Part shown: piece by piece, positions 5,324-13,222 of the stretch
How the letters are laid out: every line of letters starts with the position of its first letter
How positions within the stretch are numbered: position 1 is the stretch's first letter
Assembly (NCBI GenBank): GCA_016204425.1
Contig: JACQKR010000004.1
Coordinates: 1 to 17,009, forward strand
DNA from: Candidatus Levyibacteriota bacterium
Lineage (GTDB): Bacteria > Patescibacteriota > Microgenomatia > Levybacterales > UBA12049
Direction: 5' to 3'
Length of the DNA stretch: 17,009 nucleotides
The notes under the pieces: model-generated
What the model saw: only the letters and a program-made list of their open reading frames with translations
Told to the model about the DNA's origin: nothing
Databases searched by the model: none
Position numbers and translations under genes: made by a program

Positions 5324-6786
5324 ATCATTTTTATTTTTTTCCAATACTGATCTTGCCGACAGAGATACTGCTCATCTTCACTATTTTGCAAAATTGCTTT
5401 TACCGTTTCTTCCAGAAAAATCGTATTTTGTGATCCCTTTACAAGAACAATAGCATTTTTTGGCATGTTTTCTTTGAGGAACGCTCCGGCACGGACTGAC
5501 GTGTCGAACCAGCGTATCTCCCTGAAGTGCTCTTCATGTTTTTGGACAATCGGAAAGACGAATTGTCGTGTTTGTGGTCCGACACAGTACAGATAGTCGA
5601 CAATGCCAATCAATTTTTCTGCCACTTCCTCGTGTTCAATCTTTGATTCTTCACCAAGCTCCCGCATATCTCCGAATACGAAGACAACAGGTCGTTTCGT
5701 CTGCTTCTTCAAGAGTGCTACCATGTTCAGAAATGCAAAAACTGCTGCTTTTGATGCATTATAGGAAGAGTCAATGATGATCGTATCTTGTATTCCCTTG
5801 AAGATATTTGATCGTCCTTTCGGAAGGGTGAAGTTTTTCTCAAGTGATGTTTGTATTTGCTCGAGTGTGAGACCAGTTTGTAATGCGATAAGTATCGCTG
5901 CGGCAAAGGTTTGCTGGTACGCTTCGGGAAGAAGGAGATTAGGGAATGTGAGGGTTATTAGTTTATTAGGGTTGTTGGGTATATTTACAGAGAAGGAAAA
6001 TGATGAGCCGTCGAGAGTGATTTTGTATGCATCATAAGAAACATGATTTTGTTTTGATTTGCCAAATGTAAGTAAAGTCCTTGTCATTCCGGCCCCGACA
6101 ATATCGGGATCCCGATTCGTCGGGACTTGTCCAGAACCACCTTGTTCTTCATCTGCCGAAGAGATTCTGGAGTCACTCCGTTCCCCAGAATGACGCGAGA
6201 GAGCATTGGTTATATTTGAATCATCAGCGTTATAGATGCCAATGGTACAGCTTGATTTTGTGATGATTTTTGCATCTTCTTCGGCAATTTTTTTGATGAG
6301 AAAATCAACCCTTTTTTTACCGGATAGTTCTTCCAGCTGGGATTTCGTCAGCGCTTTCTCAAATTGCATGGTATGTGTTGCCGATTCATTCAGGATGACT
6401 GCGATATGAGGCTTGAGAATTGTCAGTAAGTATTCCATATTTTTCGGCGGGGAAGGCTCATCAATCCCCATTTCAGCAATAAGGTATTTTGTATTTTGTA
6501 AATAATTTGTTTTCAACGGCGCACCAAGCAGCATTGTTGCCCAGTTTGTTAAAGAATAGTCTGTTGGCCTCATTCCCAGAATCCCAAGCGGTATTCCAGT
6601 TTCCGAGTTGCCAACAGATTTTGTGGGAAAGTGATCTTTTAACACTGCCTCAATAGCGTTTCGAGCAGATGATTTACCAACAGATCCGGCAATACCAATA
6701 ATAGTAGGATCGTGCTTAATGAGCGCTTTTCTTGCATGGAAGCGCAAGTAAGAGAGTACAGACGATGTGAGATGCTTTTTTAGCAT
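5320..6786 (-). CDS. murF: MurF-like Mur ligase lacking the N-terminal domain, 488 aa
   Basis: An ATP-dependent Mur ligase, closest to MurF, which adds D-Ala-D-Ala to UDP-MurNAc-tripeptide in the cytoplasm. Visible motifs: P-loop GSVGKSS (34-40); EMG...NESATHTMQFE (about 105-143, the Mg/ATP-site region); NADD (187-190); PKGR (322-325); DSSYNAS (339-345, the MurF-type substrate motif); GDMRELGE (372-379); KGS (450-452). The protein begins only about 33 residues before the P-loop, so the roughly 80-residue MurF N-terminal substrate domain is missing. Residues about 198-236 are encoded by a repeat element inserted in frame. Start: ATG 6786 has TATAAT (6798-6793) 6 nt upstream; an upstream frame extension to 6915 is not needed. 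True substrate uncertain. Confidence 0.88.
   Translation of the reverse strand: MLKKHLTSSVLSYLRFHARKALIKHDPTIIGIAGSVGKSSARNAIEAVLKDHFPTKSVGNSETGIPLGILGMRPTDYSLTNWATMLLGAPLKTNYLQNTKYLIAEMGIDEPSPPKNMEYLLTILKPHIAVILNESATHTMQFEKALTKSQLEELSGKKRVDFLIKKIAEEDAKIITKSSCTIGIYNADDSNITNALSRHSGERSDSRISSADEEQGGSGQVPTNRDPDIVGAGMTRTLLTFGKSKQNHVSYDAYKITLDGSSFSFSVNIPNNPNKLITLTFPNLLLPEAYQQTFAAAILIALQTGLTLEQIQTSLEKNFTLPKGRSNIFKGIQDTIIIDSSYNASKAAVFAFLNMVALLKKQTKRPVVFVFGDMRELGEESKIEHEEVAEKLIGIVDYLYCVGPQTRQFVFPIVQKHEEHFREIRWFDTSVRAGAFLKENMPKNAIVLVKGSQNTIFLEETVKAILQNSEDEQYLCRQDQYWKKIKMI
6083..6194 (-). repeat. MITE-like palindromic element inserted in frame in the MurF-like gene
   Basis: The ends are inverted GTCATTC (6083-6089) and GAATGAC (6188-6194). 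Internal inverted repeats include the 14-bp palindrome ATCGGGATCCCGAT at about 6103-6116 with flanking CCCGAC/GTCGGG, and ATTCTGG/CCAGAAT. It is the same general type as the element at 2950-3039. It encodes a hydrophilic stretch beginning RHSGERSDSRIS, without stop codons in this frame. Confidence 0.85.
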
Positions 6787-6792
6787 GTAAAT

Positions 6793-6798
6793 ATTATA
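6793..6798 (-). promoter_or_regulatory. -10 box of the MurF-like gene
   Basis: Perfect TATAAT on the minus strand, 6 nt before the ATG at 6786. No convincing -35. It is divergent from the promoter at 6826-6853. Confidence 0.6.
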
Positions 6799-6825
6799 GC
6801 AATAACGGTAGCTTAGCGCTGTTTG

Positions 6826-6853
6826 TTGCAAATATTTGAAAAAAAGATATAAT
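6826..6853 (+). promoter_or_regulatory. Promoter of the first carbonic-anhydrase-like paralogue
   Basis: TTGCAA (6826-6831), 16-bp spacer, perfect TATAAT (6848-6853). The start site would be near 6860, giving a leader of about 6 nt before ATG 6866. The in-frame TTG at 6836 lies between the -35 and -10 boxes and cannot be the start on this transcript. Confidence 0.65.
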
Positions 6854-6865
6854 TTCTCTTTCATT

Positions 6866-8716
6866 ATGACAGCAGAAAATCCAAGGCCGGCAGGAACAAT
6901 CGACCAAATTGCCAAATTTCAGCATCCAAATTATGCAAGAGGAGAATTTAAGGGAGGAGAGGGGTTTGATCTTTTACTGCTTGATGCGGATAATCCAGAA
7001 TTTGCTCCTCGAGAAATCGATTTTTATGACACTGTTATTCCAAGAGAGTCAGAGTTTGTGGGTCTGAATCTGAGGACACGATTAGCAGATTATCTTAACA
7101 GACATGCAGAGATCCAAAAAAATCATGGGAAGAAACTTGAGCCGAGGTCTGTCGATTTTCTCTCCATAGGCTTCATAGGAATACTTGAAGAGAGAAATAG
7201 AAAAGCACTTGATTCAGCAAGCGAAGAGGTAGGAAAGGCGAAAGATATTATTATTGATATGCTTCCTTTTCCAACTTACGGTGTTTTTTGTATCGATGGG
7301 CGTATTAAGCGATTAAAAGTGTATGGGCTTGTGCCCGGTGCTGCTGGATTTATGCATGTTCCTGCAGGGCGAGTGACAGATTTTAAACAAGGCATAGGAT
7401 CAGAACTCACGCTTGATACGCCATCGTATTACAACGGGTTACTTGATAAAGCACTTGCAACTGCGAATACTATCGTTGAGTTGCGAGATGCACATCGCGA
7501 TTGTAAGGCAGAGGGTGAAAAACAAATTTTACATACAAATCTAAAAGGAGATGGAGGGTTATATGAAAATGTTGTGCGGGTTGTTCAGGAAATCGACGCA
7601 ACACATGAATATGTTATAAGCATGCATCACGCTAATAAACGGGTCATTGGTATCGTGACGAGTTATGACCCAGATTCGAACACCTTGATCATGGGACTTG
7701 AGCGTCAGGTAGTGTTGGAAGCCGGGCAAGCGCACGGATTTACCAAGTATGTACTCGAGGATCTTGCAGATAGGAATGAAATAATAGATAGCGCCCGCTT
7801 TATTCAGGAAGACTCACCAATTCGAAGTCATTTTGAAGCACATCAGATAGATCATTTTGACTGGGTTGACAATTTTAAGCATAGCTTGAATCTTTTTTGG
7901 ATCAATATGCAGGCAATGAGAAGTGAAGGATTGATTGATGAGATAAAAGCTATTGTCAGAGAAGTCTATAACAAGAATTTTGATCGTGAACAGGAGGCAA
8001 AAGCTGTTGGGTTATTAAGTGATTTTATTCCGGACGTCTGCATCACAGAAGAAGAGATTGAAGAACGGGCTGTGCTTCTTGCAGCAAATGCCTATAGCGC
8101 ATTTCTTACCCGTCATAAGAATTTAGAGCGAGTGAGGATACCACATGATGAAAACATTACGGTTCTTGTTGAAGGAGAAAATGGGCCTTATAAGAATTAC
8201 CGATCATTCGCTGTAAATCATAAAGTGAAAGATGATGTTGCAGCAAACACGCTTTTAGCAGTCAAAATTATCAACGGGAATCTTGGATGGTACGGACAAG
8301 ATCCTGAAATTTCTGATCCCACAGGTGTTTTTCAAGATGATATAGAATCGTACAAAAGCGTACCAAAAATAGGCTTTTGTAAAGAGCAGGTGCGTGACAG
8401 TACGCTTGATTGGGATGCTATACAACAAATATCATGGGATGATATTCCATCCGCTTGGATGAAAATGGATTCTGAAGGATTTGCGAATTATGTCAAAACG
8501 AAATTTAGAAAATTAGACATACAGATATCTGATGAATTTGTTGAAGGTGTAGAGGAATTGCGAGACACCTTCAGAAGATTGTATGATTCGAAAGATACAC
8601 GAGATCTTATTGAGGATGGAGAGCTTGTTTTGTTACCGACTCTAGCTGATATGAACAGGGAAATCCAAACGATAATTCCATTTATCCCCGAAGGATATAT
8701 TGCTGAGGCGGCATAA
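6866..8716 (+). CDS. Unknown protein with beta-carbonic-anhydrase-like CxDGR...HxxC site, 616 aa (paralogue 1)
   Basis: Family not known to me. Residues 142-146 are CIDGR, followed by GLVPGAAGF and VPAGR (about 155-176). A helical stretch then leads to AHRDC (H210, C213). This order - Cys-x-Asp-x-Arg, a glycine-containing R/V-x-A-G turn, a helix, His-x-x-Cys - matches the zinc ligands and Asp-Arg dyad of beta-class carbonic anhydrases, with a longer C-to-H distance (68 versus about 56 residues). Residues 1-140 and about 230-616 are additional regions. The latter contain EERAVLLAANAYSAFL and ISWDDIPSAW, shared with the next gene. No signal peptide, so cytoplasmic. Start ATG 6866 chosen from the promoter. 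It probably forms a two-gene unit with its 30-bp-downstream paralogue. Carbonic anhydrase activity is an inference from motifs only. Confidence 0.85.
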   Translation: MTAENPRPAGTIDQIAKFQHPNYARGEFKGGEGFDLLLLDADNPEFAPREIDFYDTVIPRESEFVGLNLRTRLADYLNRHAEIQKNHGKKLEPRSVDFLSIGFIGILEERNRKALDSASEEVGKAKDIIIDMLPFPTYGVFCIDGRIKRLKVYGLVPGAAGFMHVPAGRVTDFKQGIGSELTLDTPSYYNGLLDKALATANTIVELRDAHRDCKAEGEKQILHTNLKGDGGLYENVVRVVQEIDATHEYVISMHHANKRVIGIVTSYDPDSNTLIMGLERQVVLEAGQAHGFTKYVLEDLADRNEIIDSARFIQEDSPIRSHFEAHQIDHFDWVDNFKHSLNLFWINMQAMRSEGLIDEIKAIVREVYNKNFDREQEAKAVGLLSDFIPDVCITEEEIEERAVLLAANAYSAFLTRHKNLERVRIPHDENITVLVEGENGPYKNYRSFAVNHKVKDDVAANTLLAVKIINGNLGWYGQDPEISDPTGVFQDDIESYKSVPKIGFCKEQVRDSTLDWDAIQQISWDDIPSAWMKMDSEGFANYVKTKFRKLDIQISDEFVEGVEELRDTFRRLYDSKDTRDLIEDGELVLLPTLADMNREIQTIIPFIPEGYIAEAA

Positions 8717-8732
8717 TTCTTCGAATTCGTAG

Positions 8733-8738
8733 TATAAT
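8733..8738 (+). promoter_or_regulatory. -10 box of the second paralogue
   Basis: Perfect TATAAT overlapping the in-frame ATG at 8737 and ending 7 nt before the ATG at 8746, which is therefore the likelier start. No clear -35. Confidence 0.5.
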
Positions 8739-8745
8739 GAGCAGT

Positions 8746-10395
8746 ATGCAAAAAGCTGATGAATCTCTTTCTCCGATGCTGACAAAGCAAATTCATGGAT
8801 TCATAGACGATCTGGAGACGTATAATACGAAGCTTGAGCGGCCGCACAGTAAAAAAAATTATCTCTTTATCCGTGATTTTTACCTCCGGTTTTTTGAAGA
8901 CCGCAACAAGCGTGCAACGGAAGTTGAGTCCTCGGAGTATGCCGATATTGTAAGAATGGCAAACAGCCAGTTTGCGGCAACGACGCTGTGGGATTTGTGC
9001 ATGGATGGTCGTGTGCTGGCTGTCCTGGTATGTGGTGCATCAGCTGGAGTCGGAAGTAGTATTCGTGTCCCGGGAGGTATCCTTCGTGAGTTTGTCCGGG
9101 GGAAGGATGGAAAATATAAACTGATTCCGACTTCAAATTTTGCAAGACTTCTTGAGCGGGCACTCAAACGGTTTGAATCCAAAACGCTCTATGAAATATT
9201 TGACAGTCATATTGCCTGTGCCGCGAGAAAAGCCGAGGAATTAGCACACGGGAGAGAAACGAGTGATTACGGTTTACTCGCAGACGTGCTGTTTAAGAAA
9301 AATATGTCTATGGCGACCTCCGTTTTCATAAATCAAAAAATTGGGAACACAAGACGAGTAGTTACTATCCAGACAAGCTTTGATCCGCATTCAGGGTATA
9401 TGTTTATGGGGCTTGAGACAAAAAAGGCATTGGCATATGCCTATGAGAATGGTGGGGAATATACAGACGTTGTATTACGCAGGCTCGCAAAAGATAATTG
9501 TATAATTTTTTCGGGAGATATCGCTTCTCACCCAATCATAAGAGAACTCTTTCGTACGTACTCATTTGATCTTGATTGGAGGTCCGAGTACGTGAAGAGT
9601 GCAAAGGAATTCTGGCACAATATTGCTTCGATGAAAGACAAGGCCTTTCCGACCATCATAAAACAATTACGAGGGATTTATCCGAATTTACAACCTGACA
9701 ATAAGGATAGCAACGAAGAATTACAAGAACGCGCGATTCTCTTACTTGCCAATGCGTACAGCGGATTTTTGAATAATCAACAGCATACGTGGAACGTGGT
9801 CGGCAAAAGTGCAGGAAAAGAACAGGGAGACGAATTCTATAACTACCCATATGGTATTCATAAAGAAGAAGGAGTAAAGGTTTCAGAAGGAGGGTATCCT
9901 CCATATGATATTTCGATGTTTGTCGTTTTTAGTCTCGATAAGAAAAATTTATCTGCCAATATTGAGCTGGCATCAACACTCGTTCGAGGTAATCGTCGGG
10001 ATAAAAGAGTCGTTGACAGATCAGGAAATTTTACCGATCCTTCGGAGTTCGCAGAAGGCCCGGTACCCGTCGTCATTCAGGAAATTATTCGGGAACGGTT
10101 ATCTCAAGATGAATGGGACACACTTTCTCAAATTGACTGGGATGATATGCCAAGCATGTGGAATACAATGAGTGAAAGCAATTTTTTTGATTACTTACAG
10201 ACAAAAGGAAGTATGAGTGTGGCTGTTGCAAACGGAATAAATCGTTTACGGGAGCGGATGGCAATTCTTTACGATCCTGATAATCCAACCTCAGCACATC
10301 TTATTGAGCAATACAAAGTGGCGATGCCGGTCGTCGTCGGGAAAAACAGGAGAAATTATTTTATCGTTCCCTTTGTGAAACTTGGATTTGAGTAG
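8746..10395 (+). CDS. Unknown protein with beta-carbonic-anhydrase-like CxDGR...HxxC site, 549 aa (paralogue 2)
   Basis: Paralogue of the preceding gene over most of its length. C85-M-D87-G-R89 is followed by CGASAGVGSSIRVPGG and by SHIAC (H155, C158), a closer match than paralogue 1 to the beta-carbonic anhydrase pattern (CxDxR, then R-x-x-G-G/N, then H-x-x-C); the C-to-H distance is 70 residues. Shared landmarks downstream are TSFDPHSGYMFMGLE, EELQERAILLLANAYSGFL and IDWDDMPSMW. N-terminal FFEDRNKRATE matches EERNRKALD in paralogue 1. No signal peptide or membrane helix. Overall identity is low, so the duplication is old, yet the putative metal ligands survive in both. The ATG at 8737 is inside the -10 box, so 8746 is preferred. 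Function unproven. Confidence 0.85.
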   Translation: MQKADESLSPMLTKQIHGFIDDLETYNTKLERPHSKKNYLFIRDFYLRFFEDRNKRATEVESSEYADIVRMANSQFAATTLWDLCMDGRVLAVLVCGASAGVGSSIRVPGGILREFVRGKDGKYKLIPTSNFARLLERALKRFESKTLYEIFDSHIACAARKAEELAHGRETSDYGLLADVLFKKNMSMATSVFINQKIGNTRRVVTIQTSFDPHSGYMFMGLETKKALAYAYENGGEYTDVVLRRLAKDNCIIFSGDIASHPIIRELFRTYSFDLDWRSEYVKSAKEFWHNIASMKDKAFPTIIKQLRGIYPNLQPDNKDSNEELQERAILLLANAYSGFLNNQQHTWNVVGKSAGKEQGDEFYNYPYGIHKEEGVKVSEGGYPPYDISMFVVFSLDKKNLSANIELASTLVRGNRRDKRVVDRSGNFTDPSEFAEGPVPVVIQEIIRERLSQDEWDTLSQIDWDDMPSMWNTMSESNFFDYLQTKGSMSVAVANGINRLRERMAILYDPDNPTSAHLIEQYKVAMPVVVGKNRRNYFIVPFVKLGFE

Positions 10396-10410
10396 CCACG
10401 GCTGTATAAT
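10382..10410 (+). promoter_or_regulatory. Promoter of the CofE-like gene
   Basis: TTGGAT (10382-10387), 17-bp spacer, perfect TATAAT (10405-10410), 6 nt to ATG 10417. The -35 lies inside the end of the preceding gene. Confidence 0.7.
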
Positions 10411-10416
10411 ACCCTC

Positions 10417-11166
10417 ATGCAGATAACAGCAATTAAGACACACAAAATAACCATTGCTGATACCGATATCTTTCCTATTTTAGATACATATTTTGTTTCG
10501 CTTCCTGAGAAATCAGTCGTTGCGGTGACATCAAAAATTATTGCGATCACAGAAGGAAGAATCGTCAAGGTAGGGGAAGTAGAAAAGGAAACATTGATCC
10601 AAGAGGAAGCAGCGTATTATTTACCGTCTCTTGAGAATAAATATAACATCAATTTTACAATAAAAAACAATATTCTTGCTCCATCGGCCGGCATTGATGA
10701 ATCAAATGGCGATGGAAACTATATTTTATGGCCGGAAGATCCGCAAGATGCTGCAAATAGCATCCGTTCATATCTGCAAAAACGCTTTGGTCTGCAAGAA
10801 GTAGGAGTCATTATCACCGATAGCAAAACAACACCGCTCCGGTGGGGTGTCACTGGGTTTGCCCTTTCGCATAGTGGTTTCGCTGCGTTAAAAAGCTATA
10901 TTGGTGAACCGGATTTGTTTGACAGGCCGTTTCAATACGAAAAGGTGAATGTCATGGATAGTCTTGCAGCATCAGCAGCACTGGTTATGGGAGAAGGAAG
11001 AGAGCAAACACCGCTTGCTCTGATTGAAGATATTCCGTTTGTAGTATTCCAGGATCGGAATCCCACTCCAGAAGAACTGAAGACGCTACACATTTCGCTT
11101 GATGAAGATTTGTATGCACCATTTCTAAAAAGTGTGCAGTGGAGGAAAGGAAAAAGTAGTAAGTAG
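10417..11166 (+). CDS. CofE-like gamma-glutamyl ligase (putative folate/F420-type), 249 aa
   Basis: Belongs to the coenzyme F420-0:L-glutamate ligase (CofE) family, GTP-dependent enzymes that add glutamate by a gamma linkage. Family motifs in order: VVAVTSKIIAITEGRIV (34-50), NNILAPSAGIDESNGDGNY (84-102, the conserved N-A-G-x-D-x-S-N region), LWPEDPQDAANSIR (about 104-117), GVIITDSKTTPLRWG (129-143), GFALSHSGFAAL (about 145-156), and MDSLAASAALVMGEG (about 175-189). Length is typical. CPR genomes usually carry no F420 pathway, and homologues there are annotated as putative folate-metabolism ligases; the glutamate acceptor is therefore uncertain. No other F420 or folate gene is visible nearby. 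ATG 10417 has TATAAT 6 nt upstream. It is convergent with the dockerin gene that follows. Confidence 0.85.
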   Translation: MQITAIKTHKITIADTDIFPILDTYFVSLPEKSVVAVTSKIIAITEGRIVKVGEVEKETLIQEEAAYYLPSLENKYNINFTIKNNILAPSAGIDESNGDGNYILWPEDPQDAANSIRSYLQKRFGLQEVGVIITDSKTTPLRWGVTGFALSHSGFAALKSYIGEPDLFDRPFQYEKVNVMDSLAASAALVMGEGREQTPLALIEDIPFVVFQDRNPTPEELKTLHISLDEDLYAPFLKSVQWRKGKSSK

Positions 11167-11222
11167 CAAGTATCAGGTATTAAGTATAGAACAGAATTTA
11201 TATACTTTATACTCAATACTTG
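11167..11222 (+). repeat. Inverted repeat between convergent genes, likely terminator
   Basis: Two 22-nt arms (11167-11188 and 11201-11222) are inverted copies matching at 18 of 22 positions, separated by 12 nt. The arms consist of degenerate AAGTAT-type repeats and begin immediately after the stop of the CofE-like gene. Lying between convergent genes, it could terminate both, although no long U-tract follows. Confidence 0.65.
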
Positions 11223-11237
11223 AAACCTAATACCAAT

Positions 11238-13160
11238 CTATTCTCCGTTTTGGACTGACAGGTCTCGCAGGAAGAGGTTATAGTCAAACTGGTTTACATT
11301 CCCATCGTCATTGAAGTCGGTTGCAATTTTCTTCGCTGCATCACAACTTCTTGCCGGAGCAAAGTCGCTGTAACAGCCAAGAAGAGCGTTGTAGTCTAGG
11401 ATATTTAATGCGTTATCATTGTTCGCATCCCCAACAACGAGTGTTGCATTTGGTATCTGGTTTGTCTGGCCTGCTGTAATATTCTGAATTCCCGGTATGA
11501 GACGCCGGAGGTATTTATCTGTTTTTACCCGGATGTTGTAAATTCCGCTTTGCAGCGTTGTGCCCATATCGATTGTTCCAACGAAGTATCCTTTGGTATT
11601 GTCATAGGTAATTGTTCCTGTTTTGTTCACAATGAGCTGATTATTGCTGTTATATACCTCAACTGTCACTGACTTTTGTGGATGAACAGGGTTTTGGTTG
11701 CTCAAACACAATGCCGGGACAAAGGACGCTTTTTGACATGATGACGGCAAGGGATTTGGATTGTCGCCGCTAATTCCGATGCCATGGAGAAGCAAATTGA
11801 ATGCAAACTTTGTTGCAAGCGGAACCGGTGTGTTGGTCGGTGCCGGAGTAAACGTCGGAACGCTGGTTGCTGTAGGAATTGCCGTTGCAGTCGGGCTTAT
11901 GACAGTGACCGTGACTGATTTGGTCGTGCTGCCGCCGGGGCCGGTACAAGTAAGCGTAAACACTTTGCTTGAGGTAAGAAGCCCTGTTGACTGACTTCCT
12001 GATGTTGCTTTGCTGCCAGCCCAGCCGCCCGATGCTGTGCAGGATGTGGCGTTGGTTGTTGTCCATGTCAGGGTGGATGCGCTATTTGCACCAATTGTCG
12101 TTGGGTTTGCAGTGAAGGTCATGGTTGGCGGGAGGGGAGTCGGAGTCGGCGTGCGAGTCGGGCTTGGTGTTGGCGTTTTTGTTGGCGCAGTAGTAGGGGT
12201 TGCGCAGGCAGTGCTTGATATTTGGAAATAACCTCCCGTACTTGGGTTGAAATCTCCAACGGTTGTATTGCCGGCATAGAGAATAATGGTATGTTGCGGG
12301 CCAACTGAGTAGTTGGTTGCCGCATAGGAAAGACCCGTTCCGTTTTGGACTTGCACACCGTCGATAAGGAGTCTGTAGTAGGTTGCAGTATTTGTCGGCG
12401 ACCAGGAAAGAGCAATACTTTTTGTAGCACAGTAATTACTTGCATCGACATTCACCCCGTTTGTTCCGGGTTTACAGACGCCGTTTGTCGAGCTTCCGGT
12501 TCCGCCATCGCCACCGCGTACCGTTACTCCGGTTCCGCCATATGCATTGCCACCATTTCCACCTGTCGGAGAGCAGGGGGCAGGAGTAGCTGTCGGTGCT
12601 GCCTGGACGGTAACAAGTGCTGGCTGGGTGCTCGCAAGAACATTTTCAGCTGCCTGTTCGCTAGGTGCGACTGAAAGTATTTCTGATTGGGTATCAAACG
12701 ATATTTGTGATGCTGTGCCGTTTGTTGATGCCAATGCTTTGAAGGTAATTGTCGCAACGCGGGTCGGCGTCTGGACGACTTTCGATACGTCATTGCCGAT
12801 TGATACGGACGCTGTTATGAGCCCGGGAGTATAGCTTGGTCCTTCCAATGTTGCAGGAAATGCTTCTTGATTGATGGCGAATCCGCCGGAGCTGACCTGA
12901 AATTTTGTGGCATCGTATTGAATAAGTACTTTCACAAAGGAAACAAGGTTGACTCCGGGATTGACCATGACATCGAGCGTGAACGTATCTCCAATGTTTT
13001 TTTGAACAGGCCCGGCAGGAACTAGTGAAAGTGTTGTCGCCTGTTGCGCCTTACTTCTGTTTTCCGTACTATTCCGGATGCCAAGAAGAATAACAGGCAG
13101 AGAGACAAGTAATAAGAGAACAATGAAGAATACGTGTTTTCTATTTTGTAGAAACGACAT
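11238..13160 (-). CDS. Surface-anchored cohesin- and dockerin-containing protein, 640 aa
   Basis: Signal/anchor helix at residues 10-28 (FFIVLLLLVSLPVILLGI). A cohesin-like domain spans about 42-187 (IGDTFTLDVMVNPG, FVKVLIQYD, VATITFKAL). A Gly/Asn-rich stretch follows (199-240), a fibronectin type III-like region (about 245-317), a Thr/Pro linker (320-346), an Ig-like domain (347-421, with C374 and C405), and a second Thr/Pro linker (422-450). A module beginning FNLLLHGIGISGD (about 452-575) leads into a type I dockerin (577-634) with calcium loops D578-N580-D582...D589 and D615-N617-D619...D626. Cohesin and dockerin in one chain suggest it can bridge or polymerise on the outer surface. Start: ATG 13160 rather than GTG 13169, which lies in a hairpin just after the promoter. 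Confidence 0.9.
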   Translation of the reverse strand: MSFLQNRKHVFFIVLLLLVSLPVILLGIRNSTENRSKAQQATTLSLVPAGPVQKNIGDTFTLDVMVNPGVNLVSFVKVLIQYDATKFQVSSGGFAINQEAFPATLEGPSYTPGLITASVSIGNDVSKVVQTPTRVATITFKALASTNGTASQISFDTQSEILSVAPSEQAAENVLASTQPALVTVQAAPTATPAPCSPTGGNGGNAYGGTGVTVRGGDGGTGSSTNGVCKPGTNGVNVDASNYCATKSIALSWSPTNTATYYRLLIDGVQVQNGTGLSYAATNYSVGPQHTIILYAGNTTVGDFNPSTGGYFQISSTACATPTTAPTKTPTPSPTRTPTPTPLPPTMTFTANPTTIGANSASTLTWTTTNATSCTASGGWAGSKATSGSQSTGLLTSSKVFTLTCTGPGGSTTKSVTVTVISPTATAIPTATSVPTFTPAPTNTPVPLATKFAFNLLLHGIGISGDNPNPLPSSCQKASFVPALCLSNQNPVHPQKSVTVEVYNSNNQLIVNKTGTITYDNTKGYFVGTIDMGTTLQSGIYNIRVKTDKYLRRLIPGIQNITAGQTNQIPNATLVVGDANNDNALNILDYNALLGCYSDFAPARSCDAAKKIATDFNDDGNVNQFDYNLFLRDLSVQNGE

Positions 13161-13165
13161 ACATC

Positions 13166-13179
13166 GCACGAGTTCGTGC
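13166..13179 (-). promoter_or_regulatory. Short inverted repeat in the 5' leader of the cohesin-dockerin gene
   Basis: GCACGA and TCGTGC flank two bases. It begins just downstream of the predicted start site and 5 nt before ATG 13160. It could be an operator or a leader hairpin; no Shine-Dalgarno is visible. Confidence 0.4.
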
Positions 13180-13187
13180 TAAGTTCT

Positions 13188-13216
13188 AGCGTATAAACAA
13201 TTGGAAGCGCTGTCAA
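13188..13216 (-). promoter_or_regulatory. Promoter of the cohesin-dockerin gene
   Basis: Minus strand: perfect TTGACA (13216-13211), 17-bp spacer, TACGCT (13193-13188) within TACGCTAG. The same -35, spacer length and 8-base -10 region precede the vWA-dockerin gene. Confidence 0.6.
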
Positions 13217-13222
13217 GGAGGA

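Noticed and set aside
6787..6915. Longer MurF-like start on the minus strand at 6915
   Set aside because: The extension crosses the perfect TATAAT at 6798-6793 and overlaps the divergent gene; the ATG at 6786 fits the leaderless pattern.
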